Below, piece by piece: positions 31,462 to 41,078 of a DNA stretch of 64,000 bases. The notes under the pieces are model-generated. The model ran no database searches, was not told the origin of the DNA, and saw only the letters and a program-made list of their open reading frames with translations. The stretch covers positions 1-64,000 of the forward strand of contig NZLU01000023.1 of assembly GCA_002692725.1 (NCBI GenBank), in the 5' to 3' direction. Both the position numbers and the translations under genes were made by a program. This DNA comes from Ponticaulis sp. Lineage in GTDB: Bacteria > Pseudomonadota > Alphaproteobacteria > Caulobacterales > Hyphomonadaceae. Within the stretch, counting starts at the first letter, position 1. Each line of letters begins with the position of its first letter.

Positions 31462-31902
31462 ATGACACTTGCCTATCCGATCGCCAATTCCGCCATGCAG
31501 GCGCTCACTGAGCCTTTAGGCCATGAGCGGACGCAGGCGGCTGCCCGGAAGGCGGCAGCAGGGCCAGTAACGTTTGAAACGGAATGGCTACGTCCCGGTC
31601 CCGAACGGCAGGAAGATCTTCAGCCCTATGTGCAGTCTGCAGTCGCCATGGGCGCGGCACAGATTTATGAGACCGAAAAAGGACGCCCAGTCATTGCCCT
31701 GAATTATTGGCGCGTCATGACTGAAGCCGAGCAGGTGTTTGATCAGCCGGTTGCAACCGATCCGGCGCGCAAGCGGGAAGATCACACAGACAATCTCTAT
31801 TTTCGTCGTGGCCGGACCAAACCGAAAAAAAAGCCGGTCGATCCAAACCAGCTGGATCTGTTCGGTGCGGACCCAACGTCAAGCGATAAGGAAAACAGCT
31901 GA
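31462..31902 (+). CDS. Small protein with a C-terminal beta-clamp-binding-type motif
   Basis: A 146-residue, mostly hydrophilic protein of unknown family. After a basic stretch (RRGRTKPKKKP) it carries QLDLF at 130-134, which matches the sliding-clamp binding consensus QL[S/D]LF found in polymerases, Hda and MutS. The motif lies in a flexible tail, where functional ones often are. A link to replication or repair is inference. It follows purA by 28 bases and may be co-transcribed. Confidence 0.65.
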   Translation: MTLAYPIANSAMQALTEPLGHERTQAAARKAAAGPVTFETEWLRPGPERQEDLQPYVQSAVAMGAAQIYETEKGRPVIALNYWRVMTEAEQVFDQPVATDPARKREDHTDNLYFRRGRTKPKKKPVDPNQLDLFGADPTSSDKENS

Positions 31903-32011
31903 TCGCCTTCATTTTTCGACGAGTTTCTAACGGCCTCATGACAAAAGAGAATTTCCTGATTATTCCCTTAGACTAAATATTCGTTCCGTTGAGTTTTGAC
32001 GTTTTGCACCC

Positions 32012-33457
32012 ATGACAACGCCCGTTCCTGTTACGCCGCCAACCACGCCGACGCCTGAGGCGAGCCCGTCCTCAGATAATGCGGCCGCGAGCGAAGCCGG
32101 AAATGATATTGCGCTACGTGCACAAGCGGTGATGACAGATGCCTGGACCTGGCTTCAGCAGCACGTCCTGACGCCCGAAAACCTGATCGCTATAGGTATT
32201 CAGCTTGCGGTGATCGTGGCAGCCATTCTGATTGGCCGAATGCTGTCGCCGACTGTTCGTCGCTGGATCAATTTTGGCGTATCCAAACTACCCCAGCAGA
32301 TCCGGGAGAAGGTCGAACAGCTCTCGCCTCTCATCCTTGGCCCGGGATTGCGGCCAGCTTTATGGATTGGGTGTCTGTGGATTGGTGCCACGGCGCTCCA
32401 GGGGGCGGGGCAGCCCTATATTCTGGTACGGATTGCCGCGAGTCTGACCACAGCCTGGCTGGTGATCAAGCTCGTAACGCAATTCCTTCCTGCCGACCTC
32501 CAGAAACCTGCCCGATGGGTGGCCTGGGGTGTGGCCGTCCTGAACGCCATGGGTATTCTGGACGATGTCTGGCACTGGGTGAACACAAAAGGCGTGCCGT
32601 TCAATGAGCGCCTGATCAATCTCGAGTTCATTCTTCAGGCTGTCCTGATGGCGGCGATCTTCCTGTTTGGCGCGCAATGGCTTTCGAAACGCCTGAAAGC
32701 GCGTGTGGAGACGCTTCCTAAGGTTGAGCCGTCTCTCCGCATTCTTCTATCAAATGCCATTCAGATCGGCCTGTTTATCGCTGCGGCCTTCCTGACTATG
32801 ACCAGCATCGGCATTCCGCTGGGCGGCCTGGCTGTCTTTGGTGGCGCGCTTGGCGTCGGCCTCGGCTTCGGCATGCAGCAGATCGTGGCGAACTTTATTT
32901 CGGGCGTCATTCTGCTGACAGACAGATCCATCAAGCCACACGACGTGATCGAGGTGGACGACACCTATGGCGAGGTAAAATCTCTTGGTCTGCGCTATGC
33001 TTCTGTCATTACGCGCGATGGCAAAGAGCATCTCATCCCCAACGAACAACTCGTGACCAACAAAGTGGTCAACTGGAGCTATTCGGACAATCTGGTGCGG
33101 ATCAAGCGCCGCTTTCTGGTGGAGTATGAAAGTGATCTGAGACTGGCGGCGCGGTTGTGCATCGAGGCGTGCCAGGAGAATGATCGGGTTGAGCAAACGC
33201 CAGAGCCGAAATGCCTTCTCATGGAATTCACCGAGGATGCCGTGGAGATGGAGGCGCGCTTCTGGATACGTGACCCTCAGAACGGCATCAACAATATCGG
33301 TTCAGCCGTCATGTTTGCCATGTGGGACAAGTTCAAAGAGCATGGCATCGATCTGCCGCTGGGTCAGGACGAGATCCGCATTCTTGGCGACAGCCAGCTG
33401 AATGTGAAGCTGGTCCGCGACAAGCCGGGGAAGAAAGAGGAAAATCCTTCAGGTTGA
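32012..33457 (+). CDS. Mechanosensitive ion channel of the MscS family
   Basis: A 481-residue inner-membrane channel that opens under membrane tension to release solutes in osmotic down-shock. It has an N-terminal Pro/Thr-rich segment, about five hydrophobic segments, and the conserved MscS pore and beta-domain (FGGALGVGLGFGMQQIVANFISGVILLTDRSI, split here as the pore helix and start of the beta-domain; then IKPHDVIEVDDTYGEV). The C-terminal cytoplasmic domain has the usual mixed fold. It ends overlapping a convergent acyltransferase gene by 9 bases. Confidence 0.94.
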   Translation: MTTPVPVTPPTTPTPEASPSSDNAAASEAGNDIALRAQAVMTDAWTWLQQHVLTPENLIAIGIQLAVIVAAILIGRMLSPTVRRWINFGVSKLPQQIREKVEQLSPLILGPGLRPALWIGCLWIGATALQGAGQPYILVRIAASLTTAWLVIKLVTQFLPADLQKPARWVAWGVAVLNAMGILDDVWHWVNTKGVPFNERLINLEFILQAVLMAAIFLFGAQWLSKRLKARVETLPKVEPSLRILLSNAIQIGLFIAAAFLTMTSIGIPLGGLAVFGGALGVGLGFGMQQIVANFISGVILLTDRSIKPHDVIEVDDTYGEVKSLGLRYASVITRDGKEHLIPNEQLVTNKVVNWSYSDNLVRIKRRFLVEYESDLRLAARLCIEACQENDRVEQTPEPKCLLMEFTEDAVEMEARFWIRDPQNGINNIGSAVMFAMWDKFKEHGIDLPLGQDEIRILGDSQLNVKLVRDKPGKKEENPSG

Positions 33458-34528
33458 CTTGGCCAAGGACTGGCCAATTGAATTCGACAACCGCCTTCCA
33501 AGTTTGACCATGGGTTGTTCGATATACCGGTATGTCAGCGTTGATAAGAGTGAACCGACGACCAGTACGACCAGAAACAAGATGATGAGCTGCATGTATG
33601 GCGGCAGAGCCCCGGGGATAAACGGCTCCAGAAAATGAATGACGATGAAGTGGACAAGATAGAGACTGAAGCTGATCTCGCCCAGAAAAGCCAGAACTGG
33701 ATTAACGAGCAAGACTGAATCCCAGCGCGCGGCCGCGTATACCAGTGCCGCCAATATCGGAATAACCAGTATTTGTGCAGCTGGAATGAATGCGCTGAAG
33801 ACCGAAAAGGCGATGAGGGCTGATAGCACAACAAGTGTTTTCAGATCTCCAAGTCGCGTTTTCTCAAGCGTATCCGGCCATTTTTTTATGAGGTGATAAA
33901 GAAAAATGCCGGAGGCGAACGCCGGTAAGTTGGTAAGAAAATTGAAATGGAAGAACGTTCCCCACATACCCGCTTTTTGCGCTTCAGTCAGGAAAAGCGT
34001 CGCGAACCCTTTGTTTCCAACTGCTGCGGCAAAGGAAAGAATCAGCAAAACAGCCGCTAACCTGATATTCGTTACGTACCGTAGGGCAAGTGGGAAGAGC
34101 GCGTAGAAAATCGCTTCGCACGCGATACTCCAGCCTCCCGGGACAACAGTGTTAATCGAGTGCGGCACGAAGCCATGGACGAAAAAAGTCGTGGCCACGA
34201 TATCATAAGGCTGTATCTCAATGGAACTCGCCTGCATAACATTCTGAAAAGCCAGCAAAGTATAGACCACGATTGCCAGATAGAACATGGGGGCAATTCG
34301 GAAGAATCGCCGAGTGTAGAACGAGGCTGGATCGAATTTCTCTGGTTTAGTAACGATGCACAGGGTCAATGCGCTCACGATGAAGAAAAGCTGCACGCCG
34401 CGAAAGCCAAAATTGCTGAAGGATTTCAAAAGAACAGGCAGATGATCGATCGACTGACCCACGTGAATCAGCACAACTCCAAGAATAGCGATGCCCCGCA
34501 GGCTATCCAGATAGACTAAACGCTTCAT
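33449..34528 (-). CDS. Acyltransferase family 3 membrane protein (OafA/YrhL type)
   Basis: A 359-residue polytopic membrane O-acyltransferase. The N-terminal LDSLRGIAILGVVLIHVGQ carries the R-x(10)-H-type signature (Arg/His), followed by about ten hydrophobic segments. Members acetylate or acylate surface sugars, peptidoglycan or other periplasmic targets; the target is unknown. The start chosen is the ATG at 34526-34528, giving MKRLVYLDSLRG; the longer frame from 34603 is rejected. It looks somewhat less GC-rich than nearby genes, which may reflect transfer. Confidence 0.87.
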   Translation of the reverse strand: MKRLVYLDSLRGIAILGVVLIHVGQSIDHLPVLLKSFSNFGFRGVQLFFIVSALTLCIVTKPEKFDPASFYTRRFFRIAPMFYLAIVVYTLLAFQNVMQASSIEIQPYDIVATTFFVHGFVPHSINTVVPGGWSIACEAIFYALFPLALRYVTNIRLAAVLLILSFAAAVGNKGFATLFLTEAQKAGMWGTFFHFNFLTNLPAFASGIFLYHLIKKWPDTLEKTRLGDLKTLVVLSALIAFSVFSAFIPAAQILVIPILAALVYAAARWDSVLLVNPVLAFLGEISFSLYLVHFIVIHFLEPFIPGALPPYMQLIILFLVVLVVGSLLSTLTYRYIEQPMVKLGRRLSNSIGQSLAKST

Positions 34529-34671
34529 CCGATTTTCAATTTGCCCCCATAATGTGATCCGCAGATGAGTGCCTAGAGCAAATGGTCCCCTGTCTGAACG
34601 CAAACTTCAAGCGGCTTCGTCAGATTTTTCTACCAAAAGCCGAGGATTGTTTAGTTCGAGGTCTCAAGGAC

Positions 34672-35733
34672 TCACACGCTGGTGACAAGTCGGACATGGC
34701 CGTCTGATACGGCGAGTTTTGTGCGCTCATCGCCAGGCCAGCTCCGATAGTCGAGCAACATGCGGGACGATCCGCGCTGCCCCCAAAGCGCTTCGGGTTC
34801 AAACCTCAGCCAGGCGATCGGCGCAGAATCGGTTGCTCTGGCGCCTGCGGTTTCGATGAGATCAACCAGCGCATCCCGCGTTTCCTTGGGGGGATATTGC
34901 AGAAACACCGAATGACAGATCACGGTCAGCGCATTCTTTCGAGGTGAAGCAAGTTTTGCTTTCAGCCAGTCAACCGCATCAGCCTCATCCACTTTTGTCT
35001 CGTTCTGAAGTGCCAGTTCAACAGCCGCATCAAACCGTTCCAGCCGCTCTGTTTGATCCACCCAGACATAGCTTTTCAGCCGCAGCCGCGTCTCCGGATC
35101 CGTCAGATCCAACGGATTCTGATCGCATGCGGCCCGGCTTTTGATATCAAATTGAACGGCAAGCGGGGGTGCAAGCGCCTGCCAGTCCGTACTGACCTGA
35201 ACGCCTGAGAGCGGGTCGCCCCATTTCCAGTTCTGCGTGGTATAGCGAAACTGATCAAAATTCTGATTGAGGCCTGCGCTGGCGCCGAGCTCGAGAAGGT
35301 GGATTGGAAGGCGATGGCGACGGGTGAGGTCGAGTATGCCCGCAAGAAACATGAAACCCCGCCGGGTTTCATTGGTTTGCGGTGGCCGTGTGAGGAAATC
35401 TTTGACCCAGTTCACATTGTCTTTGAGGAAGGCGCGCGCAGCAGGCCATATCTCGCCAATATCGGCCTCCGGACTTTCCGTGGATGGGTAGGTTGCCGCG
35501 AGGATGTCATCACGGCCTGACAGCACCGCATAATGAAGCGCGCCCAAAAGGCGTAGGCCAACAGCATCACGGATCGGGTTGGTGGGCCAATCGCCCAATA
35601 TCTCTCGGGTCGCGCCGCCCTGGTCGAAATCATGCTTCAGTCTGAGAAGAATATCCGCCGTGAGTGGCGAACCGAGAACCCGGTTCCATTCCGCTTGCTG
35701 GCCAAATTGCTGGGAGATTGCCTCTGAGTTCAT
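34672..35733 (-). CDS. DUF2332-family protein
   Basis: A 353-residue soluble protein. It shows the conserved blocks of DUF2332: PNP-style DWPTNPIRDAVGLRLLGALH, the LLELGASAGLNQNFDQF block, and VICHSVFLQYPP. The LELGASAGLN segment resembles a Rossmann-like methyltransferase loop, but no activity is established for the family. It is monocistronic, downstream in direction of the thiolase gene across a gap with a GC-rich hairpin. Confidence 0.85.
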   Translation of the reverse strand: MNSEAISQQFGQQAEWNRVLGSPLTADILLRLKHDFDQGGATREILGDWPTNPIRDAVGLRLLGALHYAVLSGRDDILAATYPSTESPEADIGEIWPAARAFLKDNVNWVKDFLTRPPQTNETRRGFMFLAGILDLTRRHRLPIHLLELGASAGLNQNFDQFRYTTQNWKWGDPLSGVQVSTDWQALAPPLAVQFDIKSRAACDQNPLDLTDPETRLRLKSYVWVDQTERLERFDAAVELALQNETKVDEADAVDWLKAKLASPRKNALTVICHSVFLQYPPKETRDALVDLIETAGARATDSAPIAWLRFEPEALWGQRGSSRMLLDYRSWPGDERTKLAVSDGHVRLVTSV

Positions 35734-35770
35734 GACGGCTTACGCGCGCTCACAAGCTCAGCTGGAGTAG

Positions 35771-35793
35771 CACCCCCGGCTTGGCCGGGGGTG
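35771..35793 (-). terminator. GC-rich hairpin after the thiolase gene
   Basis: Perfect 10-bp stem CACCCCCGGC / GCCGGGGGTG with a 3-base loop between the thiolase stop (35818) and the DUF2332 start (35733). No T tract follows on the minus strand, so it may terminate poorly or be a mere palindrome. Confidence 0.5.
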
Positions 35794-35817
35794 TTGAAGC
35801 CGTCAATTCGAACGCAC

Positions 35818-37002
35818 TCAGGCGCGTTCAAGACACATAGCGATGCCTTCACCGCCACCAATGCAGAGTGAGGCCACGCCCTTTTTCTTATCCATCTGCT
35901 CCATCGCAGACAGAAGGGTGACGATCACGCGCGCGCCAGAGGCGCCAATCGGGTGACCGAGTGCACAGGCGCCGCCATGGACGTTCAGATTGTCATGGCT
36001 GAGGCCGAGCTCTTTCATGGCAATCATGGGCACCACAGCAAAAGCTTCGTTCACTTCCCAAAGCTCTACATCATCCTTGGTCCAGCCTGCTTTTTTGAGC
36101 GCTTTCTCCATGGCAGGCACAGGTGCCGTCGTGAAGAATTCTGGTGCATGGGCATGAGATGCTGAGGAGACAATTTTCGCAATCACTTTCAGGCCGCGTT
36201 TCTCGGCTTCGGATTGCTTCATCATGACGAGAGCTGCGGCGCCATCCGAAATGGCCGAGGCGTTTGCCGCCGTGACAGTGCCATCCTTGTTGAAGGCCGG
36301 GCGAAGGGTCGGGATTTTATCCGGACGGGCCGCGCGTGGCAGCTCATCAGCATCAACCGTGACATCGCCCTTGCGGGATTTGACGGTGACCGGGGTGATC
36401 TCCCGTTTGAATTTGCCTTTTTCGCCGGCTTCCTGCGCGCGGCGAAGCGTTTCCAGCGCATAGGCGTCCTGGGCCTCGCGCGTGAACTGGTACTTCTCAG
36501 CGATCATATCAGCGAATTTGCCCATGGGTTCGTGCGCATAGGCGTCTTCAAGACCGTCCGTGGCCATATGATCTCGCGTAACCGCTGCGCCATATTTGTG
36601 GCCTTTGCGAAGATCAATCATGTGCGGCGCGTTGGTCATGCTTTCCATACCGCCCGCAACGACAATATCGGCCATGCCTGAGAGGATGGATGCAGAGCCC
36701 ATAACCGCAGCCTGCATGCCTGAGCCACACATTTTATTGATTGTGGTCGACTCGGCATGCTGGCCGATTTCAGCCTTGATGCCGGCCTGACGTGCTGGCG
36801 CCTGTCCCTGTCCGCCTGGCAGGCAATTGCCCATAATGACTTCCTGGACGTCTTCCCCGCTCAGTTTCGCCTCTTCCAGCGCAGCCTTGATAGCGAACGC
36901 GCCGAGCTCGTTTGCTGAAAACGTTGAAAGATCTCCCAGAAGGCCGCCCATTGGGGTGCGTGCCATTCCGACAATAACGACCGGATCTTCTTGTGTGCTC
37001 AT
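35818..37002 (-). CDS. Acetyl-CoA acetyltransferase (thiolase)
   Basis: Condenses or cleaves acetoacetyl-CoA in fatty-acid, ketone-body or polyhydroxybutyrate metabolism. The 394-residue length is normal. Active-site residues are visible: Cys in NKMCGSGMQA, His in GGACALGHPIGASG, and Cys in LCIGGGEG at the C-terminus. It could be the phaA- or atoB-type enzyme; no phaB or hbd neighbour decides. It is monocistronic. Confidence 0.93.
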   Translation of the reverse strand: MSTQEDPVVIVGMARTPMGGLLGDLSTFSANELGAFAIKAALEEAKLSGEDVQEVIMGNCLPGGQGQAPARQAGIKAEIGQHAESTTINKMCGSGMQAAVMGSASILSGMADIVVAGGMESMTNAPHMIDLRKGHKYGAAVTRDHMATDGLEDAYAHEPMGKFADMIAEKYQFTREAQDAYALETLRRAQEAGEKGKFKREITPVTVKSRKGDVTVDADELPRAARPDKIPTLRPAFNKDGTVTAANASAISDGAAALVMMKQSEAEKRGLKVIAKIVSSASHAHAPEFFTTAPVPAMEKALKKAGWTKDDVELWEVNEAFAVVPMIAMKELGLSHDNLNVHGGACALGHPIGASGARVIVTLLSAMEQMDKKKGVASLCIGGGEGIAMCLERA

Positions 37003-37096
37003 GGTCGTATCCTCCTTTTGAATTTCAATGTGGAGGTTGTGAGCCGGGCATGCCAGCCCGTCAAGCGGTTAATGGTGCGGGTGCGAAGGAGAATAC

Positions 37097-38128
37097 CTAT
37101 TCAGAGAGCAAGGCTGTGCCCATTCCGGGCCGGACACTTTCGGAAGGCTGATCATACATTCCGAGCGATGTGGACCAATCCCAATAGCACCAGCCAAAGC
37201 CGAGACTTTCTGACGTCCGGCGGACATATTCGGTCCAGACTGCGCGGTCCGCATCCGGGACATCAGTGTAAACGCCAAACTCTCCCAGCAGAAGCGGCCT
37301 GCCCGTGCGGTCTCTCCAGCGCGCGGCGCGGGTCAGTGTTTCGGCGATGTCACGACGGTCTGCGGCTGTGCCCCAGGTCTGGCCCAGCGGCACCTGTTTG
37401 TGCGCCCAGGGTGCGCCTTGATGCGTAAACTCAAACGGATCGTAGAAATGAAAAGTGACCATGGCGTGCGGATCATTGGGGGGATTTGTCTCCGTCAGCC
37501 CATCCAGCGTGCCCCATTGCCCGCCACCTAATACGATCCAGCGATCTGGATGCTGCGTTCGGACATCCGCCAGCAACATGCGGTTCAGTTCGTCGATTTT
37601 GCGTGCGGTAACGCTGGTGTGCGGCTCGTTGAGAAACTCAAACATCAGGCGATCAGACCAGCCAACATAACGATCTGATATCTGTTGCCAGATGGCCCGA
37701 AGGCGCGGCGTGTGCGCTTCAGCATCCTCTGAGATCGCGTCATAATGATGGACATTGATGATGACCTGAAGATCGGAGTCGAGTGCTTGCTGCACAACCG
37801 TATCAATGCGCTGGAAGAAGCGCTCATTGATCTTGTAAGGGGCTCGCGCGTCCGTGTGGGCGGACCATTTGATCGGCACGCGTACAGTGTCGAAACCGAG
37901 CGCGCTGATCAGTCTGAAGTCTGTCTCGCGTATCGTATAGCCCCAGTCGCCTTCATTCGGTGCCTCGAGCGCGCCGCCCATGTTGACGCATTTCTGTACG
38001 GGCGGATCGACTATGTCTTCGCTGGCATGTGCGGAGTAGACCTCGCTCGTTTCGGTCATTTGCAAAACGAGAAAACCCGCACCAAGGAGTAAGCCGATTG
38101 CCAGGAATCCAAATATGAAGCGGTTCAT
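37097..38128 (-). CDS. Glycoside hydrolase family 5 protein (cellulase-like), exported
   Basis: A 343-residue (beta/alpha)8 glycosidase with an N-terminal membrane anchor or uncleaved signal (5-25). The GH5 acid/base glutamate is in FEFLNEPH (Glu168) and the nucleophile in LLGEFGVY (Glu283); INVHHYD (near 124-130) and FHFYDPF also fit. The likely substrates are beta-1,4-glucans or mannans outside the cell; the precise substrate is unknown. It is divergent from the small 38587 gene across an AT-rich gap. Confidence 0.9.
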   Translation of the reverse strand: MNRFIFGFLAIGLLLGAGFLVLQMTETSEVYSAHASEDIVDPPVQKCVNMGGALEAPNEGDWGYTIRETDFRLISALGFDTVRVPIKWSAHTDARAPYKINERFFQRIDTVVQQALDSDLQVIINVHHYDAISEDAEAHTPRLRAIWQQISDRYVGWSDRLMFEFLNEPHTSVTARKIDELNRMLLADVRTQHPDRWIVLGGGQWGTLDGLTETNPPNDPHAMVTFHFYDPFEFTHQGAPWAHKQVPLGQTWGTAADRRDIAETLTRAARWRDRTGRPLLLGEFGVYTDVPDADRAVWTEYVRRTSESLGFGWCYWDWSTSLGMYDQPSESVRPGMGTALLSE

Positions 38129-38586
38129 TGCGTGCCCACCTGTGTCGACCGAAACGGGTTTTCGTCCTCAGTGATCGGCAGTCTCACATTTGATTATCGC
38201 CGCCGATCTCTGCTTTTGGGATCAAGCAAATTGGGTGCCACAATATCGTTTATGAAACAGAATCAATGCGAATTTTATTCACCTGAATTGATCTGTTGCG
38301 AGGATGTCAGGATTTTACTTGACGAACTCAAATGAAAAGCATTCTGAATTTTATATAAATTTTCCGTAATGTTTGGCGGCATGGTGGTTTATTAGTATCT
38401 GTTTTTGTTGAGATTTTGTTTTGAGTGATTTGTTTCGCTTTTTTATTTATTCATAATAGTCATTCGGGTTATTCCGATAATTCATGAAAAATTCTGCTAA
38501 TTTAACGGGACTTTCTGAATTGATCGTGTTTAAAGCCGCGCTTCCAGCCTGCCGGGTATGATTCAATCCGAGCCGTGCCGTCTTTC
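38129..38586. other. AT-rich gap between divergent genes
   Basis: About 460 bases. The part from about 38340 to 38570 is markedly AT-rich (runs such as TTTTATATAAATTTTCC and TTTTTTATTTATTC), unlike the rest of the window. A short frame at 38132-38335 has no ribosome site or coding look and is not counted. The gap presumably holds the promoters of GH5 and the 38587 gene. I see no RNA gene in it. Confidence 0.4.
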
Positions 38587-38985
38587 ATGAATCAAGCGAA
38601 AACTCTTTTTTGTATGACTAGTGCTGTTCCCCTTAAAGCGAAGCAATACCGTCCGCTCGTCGATTTTCTCACAGAAACAATCGATCAGAGTTTTGATCGC
38701 GAACTGAAATTTACTCAGGCGATCAAATCCAATCATGTTTCCGATCACGGACAATTGGATCAGATCCGCATGCGCCGTGACGCGGCTTATAAAGCGCTGG
38801 AGCGTGTGCTGGAATTTATCCTCAACGATATACGCAATCGCACCCCGGCTACATCGGACTCTGTGTCTTCCAGTACCGATCCGTTTCTGTCGGAAGAGAT
38901 CATAGACCGCGTGTTTGATGGTGATGATCTACTCAAAGATTTACGGGCAAAATACGAAGCCAGTCTGGTGGAATTCGGGGCTTGA
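38587..38985 (+). CDS. Hypothetical protein, helical
   Basis: A protein of about 132 residues, mainly helical and charged (AAYKALERVLEFILNDI), followed by a Ser/Thr-rich linker and an acidic C-terminus. I do not recognise it. The start is uncertain: ATG 38587 is chosen, with GTG 38575 and ATG 38614 as alternatives; none has a good ribosome site. It may be a real gene of recent arrival, since the upstream sequence is AT-rich. Confidence 0.5.
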   Translation: MNQAKTLFCMTSAVPLKAKQYRPLVDFLTETIDQSFDRELKFTQAIKSNHVSDHGQLDQIRMRRDAAYKALERVLEFILNDIRNRTPATSDSVSSSTDPFLSEEIIDRVFDGDDLLKDLRAKYEASLVEFGA

Positions 38986-39060
38986 TTTCCGGGCGGCCCG
39001 GGACTTGCTTGTGAGGCTGAAATCACCAGTTAAACAAGCGTTTCTGAGCCGGATTAGACC

Positions 39061-39909
39061 ATGATTGCCAATTGCCTCGATCACTTTGTGATCATCACGC
39101 CTGATATTGCCAAAGCGGTTCAGCAGTATGAGACGCTGTTGGGGCGTGATGTTGACTGGCAGCACATTTCTACAACGGACGGAACAGCCACGGCGATATT
39201 CCGGCTGGCCAATACCGCGGTGGAGCTAATGGCGCCGCACGGTTCCGGACCCGTAGGTGACCGCATTCTCGAAATCCTCGATGGCAGGGAAGGGGCTCTG
39301 ACAAGCCTCGCTTTTGGGTCGCCCAATATTGATGACTCGCATTATTATGCGTATCGACGCGGGCTTCAGCCCGACCAGATTGTTCGTCAGGCGGCGGACT
39401 ATATGGGGCAGCCTCGGCAATGGGCCCGATTTCGTTGCAATGATGCGGCCCTGGGAGATGTAAAGCTGTTTGTGGTCCAGCAGGAGAGCGGCGCGATGGC
39501 CTATATGGGCGCGCTGAAGGGATCGGCCTCACGTCTCGACCATGTGGTTATCAATACTACCAACCCAGACAGAGCGCTCGCGACCTATGGCGCACGTCTG
39601 AACCTCGACCTGGCGCTCGATCGCACGAATGAGAAATGGGGTGCACGATTTCTGTTCATGCGAACAGATGACACCACAATTGAAATCATCCAGCGCCTCG
39701 ACGGAAAGCCAGCCCGCGACGAAGCAGACAAGCTTTGGGGGGTGACGTATGAAGTGTCCGATCTCGATGTCGCACATCAGCGCTTGTCTGATGCACGGGT
39801 TGAGGTGACCGATGTCCGTAAGGGCCGCAAGGCCGGCACGCGCGTCATGCGTGTTCAGTCACATTGTCTGGGTATTCCGACACTCTTGCTCGACACCAAT
39901 GGCGAATAA
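39061..39909 (+). CDS. VOC (glyoxalase/dioxygenase) superfamily protein
   Basis: A 282-residue protein with two vicinal-oxygen-chelate modules (about 1-130 and 150-280). Each opens with an L-D-H-x-V-I strand (CLDHFVIITPDIAKAV; RLDHVVINTTNPDRAL) with the metal-ligand His, and the first has E54-like VELMAP. The fold serves glyoxalases, extradiol dioxygenases and resistance proteins; the reaction is unknown. It is monocistronic, with no obvious partner. Confidence 0.82.
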   Translation: MIANCLDHFVIITPDIAKAVQQYETLLGRDVDWQHISTTDGTATAIFRLANTAVELMAPHGSGPVGDRILEILDGREGALTSLAFGSPNIDDSHYYAYRRGLQPDQIVRQAADYMGQPRQWARFRCNDAALGDVKLFVVQQESGAMAYMGALKGSASRLDHVVINTTNPDRALATYGARLNLDLALDRTNEKWGARFLFMRTDDTTIEIIQRLDGKPARDEADKLWGVTYEVSDLDVAHQRLSDARVEVTDVRKGRKAGTRVMRVQSHCLGIPTLLLDTNGE

Positions 39910-40025
39910 ATTTTACAGTTTTCTGAATATGAACAGTAAGTTGACAGGGTAAAGTTGACCGCCATATTCATCTTTTAGGGATATCTGCACTGGGATTTGC
40001 AGATGAATTGAGTGATGGGGTAATC

Positions 40026-40412
40026 ATGAAAATTAAGTTTGGTGCTGTCTTGGTCCTTGGCGCTTTGACGGTGGCTGGCTGTTCTACCGGCGAATTGCGC
40101 GCGTTCAATGATGCGCTGGCCATGCAGAATGGATATAATGTGACGTATCGCGACCAATCTGACACCAAATGGATTGGGGATATCAAATGGACTTCAGCTG
40201 TTCAGAGCGGGTCCTATTACACCACGGCTTACAATGACGGGAATGAGTATTGCCGCGTGAAGATCGATTTCGAAAACGACACATCTAAGACCTACAATCT
40301 CGATCCCGGGGAATCGACAGGGCGTATTTATACCTCCGTTTACAATCAGGCCGACTATATGAACACGCTCTGCGGCAACTCACGAGAGGCCTATAATGAG
40401 AGCTTCAACTGA
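40026..40412 (+). CDS. Small lipoprotein of unknown function
   Basis: A 128-residue lipoprotein: signal peptide with lipobox VAGC (Cys18), then an aromatic, Tyr/Asn/Asp-rich mature part (SYYTTAYNDGNEYCRVKIDFEN) suggesting a small beta-sandwich. The family is not recognised. The ATG at 40026 follows GATGGGG; the frame starting at 40008 is rejected. It is followed 51 bases later by leuD. Confidence 0.68.
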   Translation: MKIKFGAVLVLGALTVAGCSTGELRAFNDALAMQNGYNVTYRDQSDTKWIGDIKWTSAVQSGSYYTTAYNDGNEYCRVKIDFENDTSKTYNLDPGESTGRIYTSVYNQADYMNTLCGNSREAYNESFN

Positions 40413-40463
40413 TCGGCTGCAATTGCAATTGATCTTAAGGCATGATGCGTTTTATTAGAGCGC

Positions 40464-41078
40464 ATGGACGCTTTCAAATCACTGACCGGCCCGGCCGCCC
40501 CGCTTCGCATGTCGAATGTCGACACGGACATGATCATTCCGAAGCAATTTCTGAAGACAACCGAACGCACCGGTTTGTCGAAAGGATTGTTCTACGAATT
40601 GAAGACGAATGCCGATGGGTCGGACAATCCCGACTTTGTGCTCAATCAGGATGCCTATAAAGACGCCAACATTCTGGTCGCCGGAGCGAATTTCGGCTGT
40701 GGGTCTTCGCGTGAGCACGCACCATGGGCGTTGCTGGATCAGGGCATTAAATGCGTCATTGCGCCAAGCTTTGCAGATATTTTCTACAACAACTGTTTCA
40801 AGAACGGCATTCTGCCGATCACTCTGCCTCAGGCGCAGATTGATCGATTGATGGATGAGGCGCGCGGCGGCAATCACATCTTTACAGTTGATCTGGAGAA
40901 CATGCAGATCACCCTGCCGGAGGGCGAGACCATTCCGTTTGATCTGGATGGCACACGTCGGAACAATCTGCTTGAAGGCCTCGATGACATCGGCCTGACA
41001 CTTCAGTCTGAAAGTCATATCTCGGACTTTGAGGCCCGCCGGAAATTGACGACGCCCTGGCTGGAAACCGCAGGATGA
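40464..41078 (+). CDS. leuD: 3-isopropylmalate dehydratase small subunit
   Basis: With LeuC it forms the isomerase that converts 2- to 3-isopropylmalate in leucine synthesis. The 204-residue sequence has the swivel-domain signatures: [15 protein letters not shown] near the start, [15 protein letters not shown] (around 75-90) and [18 protein letters not shown]. The leuC gene is not in the window; leuB lies about 2 kb downstream with unrelated genes between, so the leu genes are split. The ATG at 40464 has only a weak ribosome site. It overlaps the next gene as ATGA. Confidence 0.95.
   Translation: MDAFKSLTGPAAPLRMSNVDTDMIIPKQFLKTTERTGLSKGLFYELKTNADGSDNPDFVLNQDAYKDANILVAGANFGCGSSREHAPWALLDQGIKCVIAPSFADIFYNNCFKNGILPITLPQAQIDRLMDEARGGNHIFTVDLENMQITLPEGETIPFDLDGTRRNNLLEGLDDIGLTLQSESHISDFEARRKLTTPWLETAG

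Noticed and set aside
38132-38335. 67-codon plus-strand frame
   Set aside because: No ribosome site, ends in AT-rich non-coding sequence, and the composition is not coding-like.
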